Below, one piece after another: positions 1-7,528 of a DNA stretch of 20,381 bases; the stretch's first letter is position 1; every line of letters begins with the position of its first letter. Where the stretch lies: NCBI GenBank assembly GCA_030528765.1, contig JAUMYD010000014.1:1-20381 (forward strand), read 5' to 3'. This DNA is from Bacillota bacterium. Its GTDB lineage: Bacteria; Bacillota; Dehalobacteriia; UBA4068. A program made the position numbers and the translations under genes. A model generated the notes under the pieces. It had not been told where the DNA came from. It ran no database searches and saw only the letters and a list, made by a program, of their open reading frames with translations.

Positions 1-48
1 CTCTTTATTTGCCCTCTTTTTTTCTGCACCGCAGCTGCGGCCTGCGCA

Positions 49-777
49 TTACCTTTTCATCTGCCGCAGGAACAGCAGCACAGCCAGCAGCAGGAATACG
101 GCAGCATAGCCGAGCACCCACCAGAGATGCGGGAAAACCCCGGAAAGATCCCCGGAAAGCGCAGCCCGCTCCAGATCCACTGCATGAACAAAGGGAAGCG
201 CATAGGAAATCTTCTTAAAAACACCGCCCATAAGATCCAGATCAAACCAAATGCCGGACAGCCAGGCAGAAAGATTAGTAAGCAGTGCCCCGCAGATACC
301 GCCGACCTGCTTATCACTGAACACGCTTCCGCAAAGGAGCCCAAGAGCAATGTAGAGGACTGAAACGGGAAGGATGAGAAGAACAGCGTATAAAATGCCA
401 ACTGCGATCTTCAAGCCAAGAAAAAGTGCCGCAAGATAGCAAATCAGGCATTGCACAACAGCGAGCGGAAGAACGGGTAAAGTATAGCCAAAAATAAAAT
501 CCATCGAAGTCAATGGCGTTGTATACAAGCGCTGAAGCAGTGAGCTGCTTCTGTCCTTTGCGATGATGCTTGCAGAAAACAATGTCATAAAAGCCAGGCC
601 AAAAACCGTTATCCCCGGCGTCAAATGCTGGATCTCAAATAGCGCTACGGGGATATTTGCCTGTATGGCACTAAGCAATAAAATCAGGACAAGAGGAAAA
701 CCGAGCCCAAAAAACAGGTTCAGCGGATCCCGCAGTATTTCTTTTATATTCCTGTTCGCAAATGCCAGCATTTTCAT
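49..777 (-). CDS. ABC-2 type transporter permease subunit
   Basis: This 242-residue integral membrane protein has about six hydrophobic segments, an N-terminal cytoplasmic stretch before the first helix, and a basic C-terminal tail, the layout of ABC-2 (DrrB/NodJ-like) exporter permeases. It probably pairs with the ATPase encoded just upstream: its ATG overlaps that gene's TGA (ATGA), and an AGGAG lies 7 bases before the start, so the two are translationally coupled. The gene is third in a TetR-ATPase-permease operon, which suggests export of a drug, peptide or lipid-like compound; the substrate cannot be read from the sequence. The stop codon lies 48 bases from the window edge, and what follows downstream is not visible. 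I see no link to cobalamin beyond proximity. Confidence 0.9.
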   Translation of the reverse strand: MKMLAFANRNIKEILRDPLNLFFGLGFPLVLILLLSAIQANIPVALFEIQHLTPGITVFGLAFMTLFSASIIAKDRSSSLLQRLYTTPLTSMDFIFGYTLPVLPLAVVQCLICYLAALFLGLKIAVGILYAVLLILPVSVLYIALGLLCGSVFSDKQVGGICGALLTNLSAWLSGIWFDLDLMGGVFKKISYALPFVHAVDLERAALSGDLSGVFPHLWWVLGYAAVFLLLAVLLFLRQMKR

Positions 778-1502
778 TTTGCAACTCCTTTTACGATACG
801 AACAAAAGCCTGCTCAAAATTATCCGTTCCTGCGGCTTGCTTGATCATGGCAAGGGTGCCACAAACAAGAAGCTTGCCTTCTTTCATGATAGCAATACGA
901 TCAGAAAGTGCCTCAGCCTCCTCCATATAATGCGTAGTCAGAATGATCGTGACTCTCCCCCTAATGGAGCGGATCAGCTCCCACAGATCACTGCGGGCAA
1001 GCACGTCAAGGCCCAGTGTAGGCTCATCGAGAAACAGTATCTCCGGCTCGCTGATGAGTGCCATCGCTATACTTAATCTGCGCTGCCAACCGCCGGAAAG
1101 TTTGCCTGCTTTTTTCCTCAGAACAGCTTCAAGCCCAAGCAGCTTAGCCAATTCTGCTATTTTTTCTTTTTTCTTTTCTTTTGAAAATCCGTGAACCCCG
1201 CACATCAGCGCAAGATTTTCATAAACAGACAGTCCCGCTGCGACCGCAGTTTCCTGCGGTGAAACAGCTATGATGGATTTCACAGCGGCCGGATCTTTAC
1301 GAATGCTCTTTCCGTTTAAAAAGGCATCTCCGCTTGTGGGTGGTGTAAGACAGGAGAGCATCTTGATGAGGGTCGTTTTTCCAGCACCGTTTATACCCAG
1401 CAGAGAGAAAAGCTCCCCTTTATGAACAGAAAGACTAAGCGCATCTACCGCAAGCACATCTTTATATTTCTTACTTAAGCCTTCGATTCTGATAGCATCC
1501 AT
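774..1502 (-). CDS. ABC transporter ATP-binding protein (exporter type)
   Basis: This is a 243-residue ABC ATPase with Walker A GINGAGKTT at residues 36-44, a Q-loop region near residue 83, signature LSGGWQRR at 135-142, Walker B ILFLDEP at 155-161 and the switch histidine (TTHYMEEAE) near 191. The spacing and the signature match the DrrA/NatA-like subfamily that energises ABC-2 permeases. I chose the ATG at 1502 over a TTG at 1508 because a GGAG sits about 9 bases upstream of the ATG and the family normally begins near this point. The start is only a few bases after the TetR gene's stop, and the 3' end overlaps the permease start, so all three genes are co-transcribed. The likely role is drug or metabolite export; the substrate is unknown. 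Confidence 0.92.
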   Translation of the reverse strand: MDAIRIEGLSKKYKDVLAVDALSLSVHKGELFSLLGINGAGKTTLIKMLSCLTPPTSGDAFLNGKSIRKDPAAVKSIIAVSPQETAVAAGLSVYENLALMCGVHGFSKEKKKEKIAELAKLLGLEAVLRKKAGKLSGGWQRRLSIAMALISEPEILFLDEPTLGLDVLARSDLWELIRSIRGRVTIILTTHYMEEAEALSDRIAIMKEGKLLVCGTLAMIKQAAGTDNFEQAFVRIVKGVAK

Positions 1503-1508
1503 GTGCAA

Positions 1509-2069
1509 TTACTCCATTCCATACTGTTTTCTGAGCCCCTGATAGGAATCTGTAAGCATTTTACTGACAAGCTCCCACTCAAGATCCAGAAAGCCCGTTG
1601 CAAACATTGCTGCTATTCCGTGGACATAGGCCCACATTTCCAAATGAAACAGCTTTGCCTCTTCAACATTCAGGCCAGTGTTATCATGCACGATCTCCTC
1701 CATTTTGTCGCCGAGCTCTGTGCTTTCCGGAATGCTTTCTCCTGATCGATCCCGCATATATAAGAGCTTGAACAGCTCCTTTTCTTCTTTCGCAAATCGG
1801 ATGTAGGCCATCCCGCTTGCCTTATAAACAGGGAAATTTCCACTTTCCACTTCCCGCTGTATATAGGCCCGGCATAAAGCATCTGCCTTTTCTGTGACGG
1901 CAAGCCGCAGTTCCTCCATGGTGGCAAAATTAGAGAAAATCGGCTGCGTGGAGCACTTCAATACAGCCGCAAGTGCTCTCGCATTGATGGCCTGCGTTCC
2001 CCTTTCCTGCACAATGCCAAGTGCAGCGTTTATGATATCCTCTTTGGAGATTTTGATTTTTGGTGACAT
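1509..2069 (-). CDS. TetR/AcrR-family transcriptional regulator
   Basis: The 186-residue protein has an N-terminal helix-turn-helix at roughly residues 10-52 (a tract starting IINAALGIVQERG, then ARALAAVLKCS and a TetR-style recognition helix with a YxxF-like SNFATMEEL end). The remaining all-helical part fits a TetR ligand-binding domain. It begins with ATG preceded by GAGGGAG at good spacing and has its own promoter upstream. As first gene of a TetR-ATPase-permease operon it most likely represses its own operon and responds to a compound handled by the exporter (inference). The AT-rich sequence at 2081-2120, between the -10 region and the start codon, is the likely operator region, but I could not find a clean palindrome. 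Confidence 0.9.
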   Translation of the reverse strand: MSPKIKISKEDIINAALGIVQERGTQAINARALAAVLKCSTQPIFSNFATMEELRLAVTEKADALCRAYIQREVESGNFPVYKASGMAYIRFAKEEKELFKLLYMRDRSGESIPESTELGDKMEEIVHDNTGLNVEEAKLFHLEMWAYVHGIAAMFATGFLDLEWELVSKMLTDSYQGLRKQYGME

Positions 2070-2112
2070 GCGGCTCCCTCTTTAAAATATCATTTGTTAT
2101 ATATTGATTGTT

Positions 2113-2141
2113 ATTTTATCATCCGAAACCATCTTTTTCAA
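2113..2141 (-). promoter_or_regulatory. Sigma-A-type promoter for the TetR-ABC operon
   Basis: On the minus strand a TTGAAA -35 (2141-2136) and a TAAAAT -10 (2118-2113) are separated by exactly 17 bases. The predicted transcript would start near 2105 and leave a short AT-rich leader of about 35 bases before the TetR start codon at 2069. The promoter sits just downstream of the cobalamin operon terminator, as expected for the start of a new transcription unit. The call rests on sequence match only. Confidence 0.7.
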
Positions 2142-2162
2142 TATTTTTCGCAAAAAAACAGC

Positions 2163-2192
2163 AAAAAATTACCCGTGGGGCTTTCACACGGG
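2163..2192 (-). terminator. Rho-independent terminator ending the cobalamin operon
   Basis: Reading the minus strand, CCCGTG (2192-2187) pairs with CACGGG (2177-2172) across a 9-base loop and is followed by TAATTTTTT (2171-2163), with another T run a few bases further on. This is a canonical intrinsic terminator. It is the only good candidate between the last cobalamin-cluster gene and the TetR promoter, so it most likely ends the long operon. Confidence 0.8.
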
Positions 2193-2593
2193 CGGCACTT
2201 GAAAATCTGCTTTCTTTCCGGATCCTGGCAGCAATCGTTTTTGATCGCTCTTTTTACTTCGGCTGTGATCAGTTGCTTCTCCGGATCCATGATCTTCCCT
2301 TAGCCTCCAGTAAAGGGATCCTCCTTAAGTTTGCTTCGCCACTGCCGGCCCCGAAGCGGCACTTTCCCGCCGGCAAGAGCCTCCTTGCTGTTGCGCCTGT
2401 CTTTATCGCTGATCGGCTGCTTTTCTGTTCTGCATCCGGCAAACTGCAACAAAACCAATCCAACAAAATTCTGTGCTTTTTCTTTACCCTGCGCAGAGGC
2501 TGATGAATCTCCTGCCTCCGGAGCGCAGCTTTGACAATATGCACTATATATAGATGCCCCTGATCTTATCAGAGCTTCTTCGTCATCTCCCTC
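2193..2593 (-). other. Intergenic region, no confident gene
   Basis: About 400 bases separate the stop of the ApgM-like gene from the terminator. I see no recognisable protein, RNA gene or cobalamin riboswitch here. It holds an inverted repeat around the preceding stop codon, a 97-codon open stretch in frame with and directly after that stop (2593-2300), a GC-rich pair of GCCGGC copies (2344-2349 and 2369-2374) that could form a hairpin, and a possible 50-codon reading frame at 2290-2138 that runs into the terminator. It could be a long 3' untranslated region or the remains of a lost gene. Confidence 0.5.
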
Positions 2594-2603
2594 TCAGAAG
2601 CTC
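2572..2603 (-). repeat. Inverted repeat spanning the stop of the ApgM-like gene
   Basis: The minus strand reads GAGCTTCT (2603-2596), 16 other bases, then AGAAGCTC (2579-2572): a perfect 8-bp inverted repeat whose 5' arm ends inside the TGA stop codon at 2596-2594. No T run follows, so it is not a standard terminator. It could protect the 3' end of the upstream message or be a chance repeat. Confidence 0.45.
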
Positions 2604-3514
2604 GTGAACAGGGGCTGAGGCTCTCCGATATGCTGCCCGCTAAGAGGATCGGTGCCATGATCCGAAACAGCATAAATATCGTGGCCCGATTGCAGGAGGG
2701 GCCCCAGGACAACAGCATCCACCTTACGCAAAAAAGAGGACTTTTCATCAAAGTCTTTCCTATGCGCCGCTTCATCGGCCCCGTTGATATGGAGCAACAC
2801 GAAAGGGTAGCTTTTCGCGGCATCGAGCGCGGCTGCTGTTTTTTCCTGCAGATTCGTATCTGTTTCTCCCGTAGCCCCAGAGAGGGGGATCAGGCTCATG
2901 TGCAGTAGCCTGGCAATACCTTTTACGATATCTGTCCCACATATTACAGCAGCTTCATGTGAAAATGCTGCTATTTCAGCAGGAACAGACTGTCCCCAGA
3001 GGATCAGACAGCGCTCCCTTGTAAGCTGAGCCTGAAAAACACGGCTGACGCTGGCACATCCTTTTGGGCACAAAATCCGTGCATCCCGGCCATTGCACGC
3101 ATAAGGGGGATATGTAAGCAGATCTGCAATATACTTTGCCATACCGGGAAAAACGAGAAGGCTTTTATATTGCCCCAGATGATAATACCGCCCCTCTTCT
3201 TCGGAGAGCAGCTCAGGTGCATTTACAGGAACAGTGCAACGCCCCACATCATCCAGAGAGAACCAGCTTCCCCGAAGGATCAGATCATTTTTTTCTACAG
3301 GAATGCCATGACCCAGGGCTTCTGCATATCCCCTCAGATGCGGGGGAACATTTTTCACGCCCAGCAGCCGCAAAATGCAGCCAAGGCTCTCCGGTGTCTT
3401 CCCCTGTGTCGTATCAACATAACGAAGCAGGCGCATAGAAAACAAATTAGGATAATCAAAAGCCCGGAAACTGGCGTCCGTCATACCATCGATAATACAG
3501 AGAATTTTACTCAT
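2594..3514 (-). CDS. ApgM-family (COG3635-like) phosphotransferase/phosphatase
   Basis: This 306-residue protein resembles cofactor-independent phosphoglycerate mutase of the archaeal type, in the alkaline phosphatase metalloenzyme superfamily. Visible are the N-terminal metal aspartate (IIDG, D9), a candidate nucleophile Ser43 in PESLGCILRLLG aligning with the SDxAxLxxLGY block of ApgM, RGYAEALGHGI at 61-71 matching GRGPxEALGxGI, the DEAAH metal motif (D247, H251), the DH pair D285/H286, and H295. ApgM proteins are usually near 400 residues, so this one is short. I chose ATG 3514, just after the cobO stop; a longer frame from 3556 would overlap cobO. As last gene of the cobalamin operon it probably acts on a pathway metabolite rather than in glycolysis. 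ApgM relatives include predicted homoserine kinases, so an L-threonine kinase feeding CobD or an alpha-ribazole-phosphate phosphatase are both plausible (inference). Confidence 0.8.
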   Translation of the reverse strand: MSKILCIIDGMTDASFRAFDYPNLFSMRLLRYVDTTQGKTPESLGCILRLLGVKNVPPHLRGYAEALGHGIPVEKNDLILRGSWFSLDDVGRCTVPVNAPELLSEEEGRYYHLGQYKSLLVFPGMAKYIADLLTYPPYACNGRDARILCPKGCASVSRVFQAQLTRERCLILWGQSVPAEIAAFSHEAAVICGTDIVKGIARLLHMSLIPLSGATGETDTNLQEKTAAALDAAKSYPFVLLHINGADEAAHRKDFDEKSSFLRKVDAVVLGPLLQSGHDIYAVSDHGTDPLSGQHIGEPQPLFTSF

Positions 3515-3515
3515 A

Positions 3516-4034
3516 TCAAAATTCAATTCCTTTTCTTGCGCGAATACCGGCATCATAGGGATGCTTGATTTTTCGTACTTCGCTTACATAGTCAGCAAGT
3601 TCCAGCAAGGCTTCTGATGGCTCTCTCCCGGTGAGGATCACTTCCAAAGCCTCCGGTTTCCTGCGAAGGAAATCCAAAAGCGCAGCTTCTGCAGGTGCGC
3701 CGTGCTTGCAGGCAGAAATAATTTCGTCCAGCACCAGCAGGTCAGCCTCTTTTGCCAGCCCCACCACTTCCTCAAAAAAACTGCTGTAATCCCTTCCGGC
3801 CTGGGCCTTCTGTTCATCATTCATTCGGCTCCAGAAGCCCTGAACAGTTTTGCAATGAAGCGTCCTGATCCTTTCCACTGACTGAAGCAGCTTGATCTCC
3901 GAAGAGCTTCCATCCTTAAAAAACTGCGCAAACAAGACCTTTTTCCCGGCGCCGGCAGCGCGGATCGCAGAACCGATAGCTGTGCTTGTTTTTCCTTTTC
4001 CGTCTCCGCAGTAAACATGAACCAATCCGGCCAC
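3516..4034 (-). CDS. cobO: Corrinoid adenosyltransferase CobA/CobO (BtuR type)
   Basis: The 172-residue cytoplasmic enzyme transfers the 5'-deoxyadenosyl group of ATP to reduced Co(I) corrinoids. It carries the reversed-type P-loop GDGKGKTS at residues 10-17, the LLVLDEI segment near 94-100, and a C-terminal GIRARKGIEF tail, all typical of the CobA/BtuR/CobO family; its length is slightly below the about 196 residues of the Salmonella enzyme. The start codon is GTG at 4034, one base after the cbiP stop, with GGGAGG upstream, so expression is coupled to cbiP. The symbol cobA is also used for this family; cobO avoids confusion with the uroporphyrinogen methyltransferase. I see no unusual residues. 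Confidence 0.95.
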   Translation of the reverse strand: MAGLVHVYCGDGKGKTSTAIGSAIRAAGAGKKVLFAQFFKDGSSSEIKLLQSVERIRTLHCKTVQGFWSRMNDEQKAQAGRDYSSFFEEVVGLAKEADLLVLDEIISACKHGAPAEAALLDFLRRKPEALEVILTGREPSEALLELADYVSEVRKIKHPYDAGIRARKGIEF

Positions 4035-4035
4035 C

Positions 4036-5499
4036 TTATCCCTCCCGATTCAAAATACGATAAATAAACGCCATGTCCAGTCCGCTTCGCAGAGTATCTG
4101 CCAGCAAATCATATTGCCGCTCTTTGTAATCACTGCTGTCAAACTTCTCCAGAGCATCGAAAGCGATCCCCTTCCCGGCACAGAGCACTTGCAAAATCCT
4201 GTCGCAGATGCTGGGTGCATCAAAAATACCATGGATATAGCTTCCATACACATTTCCTGCTCCAACAAGTGCAGGCATTTCCTCTTCGCTGCGGCCCATG
4301 TGGATCTCATACCCGGAATAGGCTGCCCCGTTCAATCCGGATAAAATGCCGCTGATACCGGAAAGGATACCGTTTCTTTGGCGCTGAACTTTTTCCCTGC
4401 GAAAAACCGTATCCATCTCCAGAAGCCCCATGCCAAGAAGCTCTGTGCTGCCGGCGGCTTCCACCTGCTCCGGGTCGAAAAGACTTCTGCCAAGCATCTG
4501 GAAGCCGCCGCACACACCAAAGACCAGTGTACCGGCATGTGCAGCTTTATAAACGGCAGCTTCAAGCCCGCGCTGACGCAGCCATTTCAAATCAGCGATC
4601 GTACTTTTCGTACCGGGCAAAATGATCATATCCGGCTGATGCAGATCACCGACACGATCAACATAGCGCAGGGATACATTCCCATACCGTGCAAAGGGAC
4701 TAAGATCCGTAAAATTAGAAATGCGTGGAAAACGAATCACCGCAATGTCAATAAGCTTACGTTCGGTCGAGTTGTCAAAGCGTGCAGTCAAGCTATCTTC
4801 CTCATCAACATCTGCCTGCATATAGGGGACAAGCCCAACAACAGGAACGCCGCACAGTTCCGCAAGCATTTTCAGTCCCGGCTCCAGAATTGCTCGATCC
4901 CCACGGAATTTATTGACGATCATTCCCTTTATGCGGGCCCGCTCTTCCTGATCCAACAATGTTATCGTGCCGTAAAGCTGAGCGAATACACCGCCACGGT
5001 CAATATCCCCCACCAGAAGCACCGGTGCATCCACCAGGCTGGCAAGCCCCATGTTCACGATATCCTCCTGCTTCAGATTGATCTCCGCCGGGCTTCCCGC
5101 ACCCTCGATTACGATAACCTCGTATTCGGCTGCAAGGCTCTTATAGGCTTCCATCACAACAGGTATAAATTCCCGCTTCCTGCGATAATATTCCATGGCA
5201 TTCAGGTTCCCCTGAACCTGCCCATTAACGATAAGCTGACTGCCCACATCTGTTGTTGGCTTGAGCAGGATCGGATTCATGCGTGTATCTGCTGCGATAC
5301 CGGCAGCTTCCGCCTGCACCACCTGGGCACGCCCCATCTCCCCTCCTGACTGGGTAATGAAGGAGTTCAGCGCCATGTTCTGGCTTTTAAAGGGAGCCAC
5401 ACGGTATCCCGCCTGCCGAAAAATGCGGCAAAGGCCGGCGCAGAGCAGGCTTTTCCCCACATTAGACATCGTCCCCTGGATCATAATATTTTTCGTCAT
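4036..5499 (-). CDS. cbiP: Adenosylcobyrate synthase (glutamine-hydrolysing) CbiP/CobQ
   Basis: This 487-residue enzyme amidates four side chains of adenosylcobyrinate a,c-diamide to give adenosylcobyrate, using ATP and glutamine. The N-terminal dethiobiotin-synthetase-like domain has the P-loop GTMSNVGKS (9-17) and the KSQNMALNS block (38-46). The C-terminal type 1 glutamine amidotransferase domain has the nucleophile Cys330 (FGVCGGFQMLG) and His423 (SYIHGIF). I chose ATG 5499, which overlaps the cobD stop as ATGA and has AAAGGAG about 6 bases upstream; an ATG 18 bases earlier gives a longer form with a worse site. A low-complexity insert, GILSGISGILSGLNG (377-391), looks like a local internal duplication just before the conserved SGYEIHMG segment. 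Confidence 0.96.
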   Translation of the reverse strand: MTKNIMIQGTMSNVGKSLLCAGLCRIFRQAGYRVAPFKSQNMALNSFITQSGGEMGRAQVVQAEAAGIAADTRMNPILLKPTTDVGSQLIVNGQVQGNLNAMEYYRRKREFIPVVMEAYKSLAAEYEVIVIEGAGSPAEINLKQEDIVNMGLASLVDAPVLLVGDIDRGGVFAQLYGTITLLDQEERARIKGMIVNKFRGDRAILEPGLKMLAELCGVPVVGLVPYMQADVDEEDSLTARFDNSTERKLIDIAVIRFPRISNFTDLSPFARYGNVSLRYVDRVGDLHQPDMIILPGTKSTIADLKWLRQRGLEAAVYKAAHAGTLVFGVCGGFQMLGRSLFDPEQVEAAGSTELLGMGLLEMDTVFRREKVQRQRNGILSGISGILSGLNGAAYSGYEIHMGRSEEEMPALVGAGNVYGSYIHGIFDAPSICDRILQVLCAGKGIAFDALEKFDSSDYKERQYDLLADTLRSGLDMAFIYRILNREG

Positions 5500-6554
5500 G
5501 CCTTCTCCTTTCCGCATACCTGCCGGACAGCAGCGATCAGCTGCTCATTTTGCTCGTGCAGCCGCACCGCGATCCGGTACCAGCCGGAACCCAGCCCATG
5601 GTAATTGTCACAATTGCGGATCGCAATACCATATTCTTTTAGTGCCTGATCCAGCCCGGGCTTGCCGTGAAACAGCAGATAATTTGCCTCAGAAGGGCAG
5701 ACCCAAAAGCCAAGTGCCTCCATCTCCCCTTTCAGCCAGCGGCGCTCTGCGGGGATCAGCGCCTTTGTTTTCATCAAAAACTGCTCCTCCTGCAATGCCG
5801 CCACACCGGCAGCCTGCGCCAATACGGATACATTCCATGGCTGCGCTGCTTTGGACATTTTCTCAAGCAATTCCCCATCAGAGCACAGACAATATCCCAA
5901 ACGCACACCAGCCATGCCATAGCTCTTGGTAAATGCTTTCAGGATAAACAGCTCCGGGTGCTCTCCCAAAAAGCCCTTCATGCTGATCCCCGAATCGGAG
6001 AGATCCAGAAAGCACTCATCCAGAAACAGGCGAATATTCTGCTGTCCACAGAAATCCAGGATCTCTTCAAGTACACAAGGGGGGGTCAATCTTCCGCTGG
6101 GATTATTGGGGTTACACAGAAAAACCGCCTCCGGACTGCGCTCCTGCAAAAAATCCAGGAACCCCGCATCCAGATCAAAAGCCTTATCCTGCTGCAAGAC
6201 ATATCGATCGACCTGGCAGCCAAGCCGCTCAAGGCCAAGTGCATACTCTGAAAAGGTCGGTGCCAGCTCCACTGCGCGTTTTGCCTCTATGGCCCCGCAA
6301 TAAGCATAGATAAGCTCTGCTGCACCGTTTCCGCAGAGGATATATTCCCGTGGCACCTCCTCAAAAATGGCAATGGCCTGCACCAGTTTCCTGCAATAGG
6401 GGTCAGGATAATGATGTACAGCAGGCAGCGCGCTGCGCATTGCAGCCAAAACCCCCTGGGGTGTACCAAAGGGATTGGTGTTGGATGAATAATCCAAAGC
6501 TATTTTTTCTTCATAAATATCCCCGCCATGAGGGTTATTTGTCCGATAAAGCAT
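5496..6554 (-). CDS. cobD: Threonine-phosphate decarboxylase CobD
   Basis: This 352-residue PLP enzyme of the aminotransferase class I/II fold converts L-threonine O-3-phosphate to (R)-1-amino-2-propanol phosphate, the linker of the nucleotide loop. Typical features are NNPHGGDIYEE at the N terminus (CobD proteins start with an AHGGNI-like block), GNGAAELI (75-82), CNPNNPSG (147-154), FLDECF (177-182) and the PLP lysine K210 in FTKSYGMAGVRLGY. I chose the ATG at 6554 because a perfect AAAGGAG lies 6-7 bases upstream, directly after the cbiB stop; an upstream ATG at 6599 would overlap cbiB. Its substrate requires a threonine kinase. No PduX-type kinase is visible here, which bears on the role of the ApgM-like gene downstream. 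Confidence 0.95.
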   Translation of the reverse strand: MLYRTNNPHGGDIYEEKIALDYSSNTNPFGTPQGVLAAMRSALPAVHHYPDPYCRKLVQAIAIFEEVPREYILCGNGAAELIYAYCGAIEAKRAVELAPTFSEYALGLERLGCQVDRYVLQQDKAFDLDAGFLDFLQERSPEAVFLCNPNNPSGRLTPPCVLEEILDFCGQQNIRLFLDECFLDLSDSGISMKGFLGEHPELFILKAFTKSYGMAGVRLGYCLCSDGELLEKMSKAAQPWNVSVLAQAAGVAALQEEQFLMKTKALIPAERRWLKGEMEALGFWVCPSEANYLLFHGKPGLDQALKEYGIAIRNCDNYHGLGSGWYRIAVRLHEQNEQLIAAVRQVCGKEKA

Positions 6555-6565
6555 TAATATCTCCT

Positions 6566-7528
6566 TTACAGCAGGATAAGCAATTTGATCATGCTGCACA
6601 GCAGCAGGGCAAGCAGTGCAGTCAGATACAGCAAACGGGCCGCCCGGGGGATATCCTCATGTTCAATCTCCCGCAGTGCATCCCCGATATATTCCTTTTT
6701 GTGGAGCACGCCGTGATACCATGCATCCCCGGCCAGACGAATACCCAAAAGACCGGCGCAAGCGGCTTCTGTTTGTGCAGAATTGGGGCTGGCGTGATTA
6801 AAGCGATCCCGACAGAAGATCTTCCATCCGTTCTTGAGATCCAGCCCCAGAAAGCAGCCTGCTACAAGCATCAGCAGTGCAGAAATTCTGGCTGGAATGA
6901 AATTCACGGCATCATCCATCTTCGCCGGAATCAAACCAATATTTTTATATGGCGGCTCCACATATCCCAGCATGGAATCCATAGTATTGACCGCTTTATA
7001 TAAAAATCCCAGGGGCGCACCTCCGATCGCAAGAAAAAGGAGCGGTGCAACAACACCGTCAGAAGTATTTTCTGCAATAGTTTCCACTGCGGCGCGGCTT
7101 ACTCCTGCATCATCCAAACCGGCAGTATCCCGCCCGACGATCATAGACACTGCGTATCGGGATCTCACAATGTCACCGCTTTCCAGGGCATGATAGACTT
7201 TCATGCTTTCATCCCGAAGTGATTTTGTCGCAAGGATCTGCCAGCACATCATGCTTTCAACACCCAGGCGCAGCCAGGGGCTGATGCTGTGACAGAGCCA
7301 AAGCACCAGTGCAGGAAGCAGCGAGGAAAGCAGAACAACGAGCAACCACAGAAGAGCGCCGGCGAGTTTTTCCCCGAGGGCCGTCTTTGGAAAGAGCTTC
7401 CGCAGGGTCAGCTCCAGCCTATCGATCAGTTTCCCGATCAAAACCACGGGATGGGGAAATCTGTGCGGATCCGCAAGGAGCAAATCGATCCCGAAACCTA
7501 TTAACAAGGCAGCCAACGACCACTTCAT
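6566..7528 (-). CDS. cbiB: Adenosylcobinamide-phosphate synthase CbiB
   Basis: The 320-residue integral membrane protein attaches aminopropanol phosphate (the CobD product) to the f side chain of adenosylcobyrate. It shows the N-terminal DPHRFPHPVVLIG block (20-32), VGRDT (131-135) and ENTSDGVVAPLL (153-164), hallmarks of CbiB/CobD1, with four or five hydrophobic helices including one at the C terminus. Its ATG overlaps the TGA of the preceding fusion gene (ATGA), and a GGAGG-rich stretch lies just upstream. It directly precedes cobD, so the two proteins of the linker step are made from adjacent coupled genes. Confidence 0.95.
   Translation of the reverse strand: MKWSLAALLIGFGIDLLLADPHRFPHPVVLIGKLIDRLELTLRKLFPKTALGEKLAGALLWLLVVLLSSLLPALVLWLCHSISPWLRLGVESMMCWQILATKSLRDESMKVYHALESGDIVRSRYAVSMIVGRDTAGLDDAGVSRAAVETIAENTSDGVVAPLLFLAIGGAPLGFLYKAVNTMDSMLGYVEPPYKNIGLIPAKMDDAVNFIPARISALLMLVAGCFLGLDLKNGWKIFCRDRFNHASPNSAQTEAACAGLLGIRLAGDAWYHGVLHKKEYIGDALREIEHEDIPRAARLLYLTALLALLLCSMIKLLILL

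Noticed and set aside
1..49. A 14-codon frame starting inside the TAATG at the end of the permease gene, and a CCGCAGCTGCGG palindrome as a terminator
   Set aside because: The frame is too short to support at the window edge, and the palindrome is followed by an A-rich rather than a T-rich tract on the transcribed strand.
2269..2544. A 91-codon minus-strand frame in the intergenic region
   Set aside because: It is Arg-rich with no recognisable family and no good ribosome site, and a different frame is equally open over the same stretch.
2196..2560. Possible cobalamin riboswitch in the intergenic region, prompted by GCCACTG on the plus strand near 2338-2344
   Set aside because: No B12-box-like core or other conserved riboswitch elements could be placed around it on either strand, and no plus-strand gene follows.
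2569..2610. Selenocysteine insertion at the ApgM-like TGA
   Set aside because: The inverted repeat begins within the TGA and lacks a recognisable bSECIS apical loop at the expected distance, and no family member is known to me with Sec at this position.
4378..5349. A 323-codon plus-strand frame opposite cbiP
   Set aside because: It is an antisense shadow of the well-supported cbiP gene, with a His/Cys/Ile-rich composition typical of reversed coding sequence.
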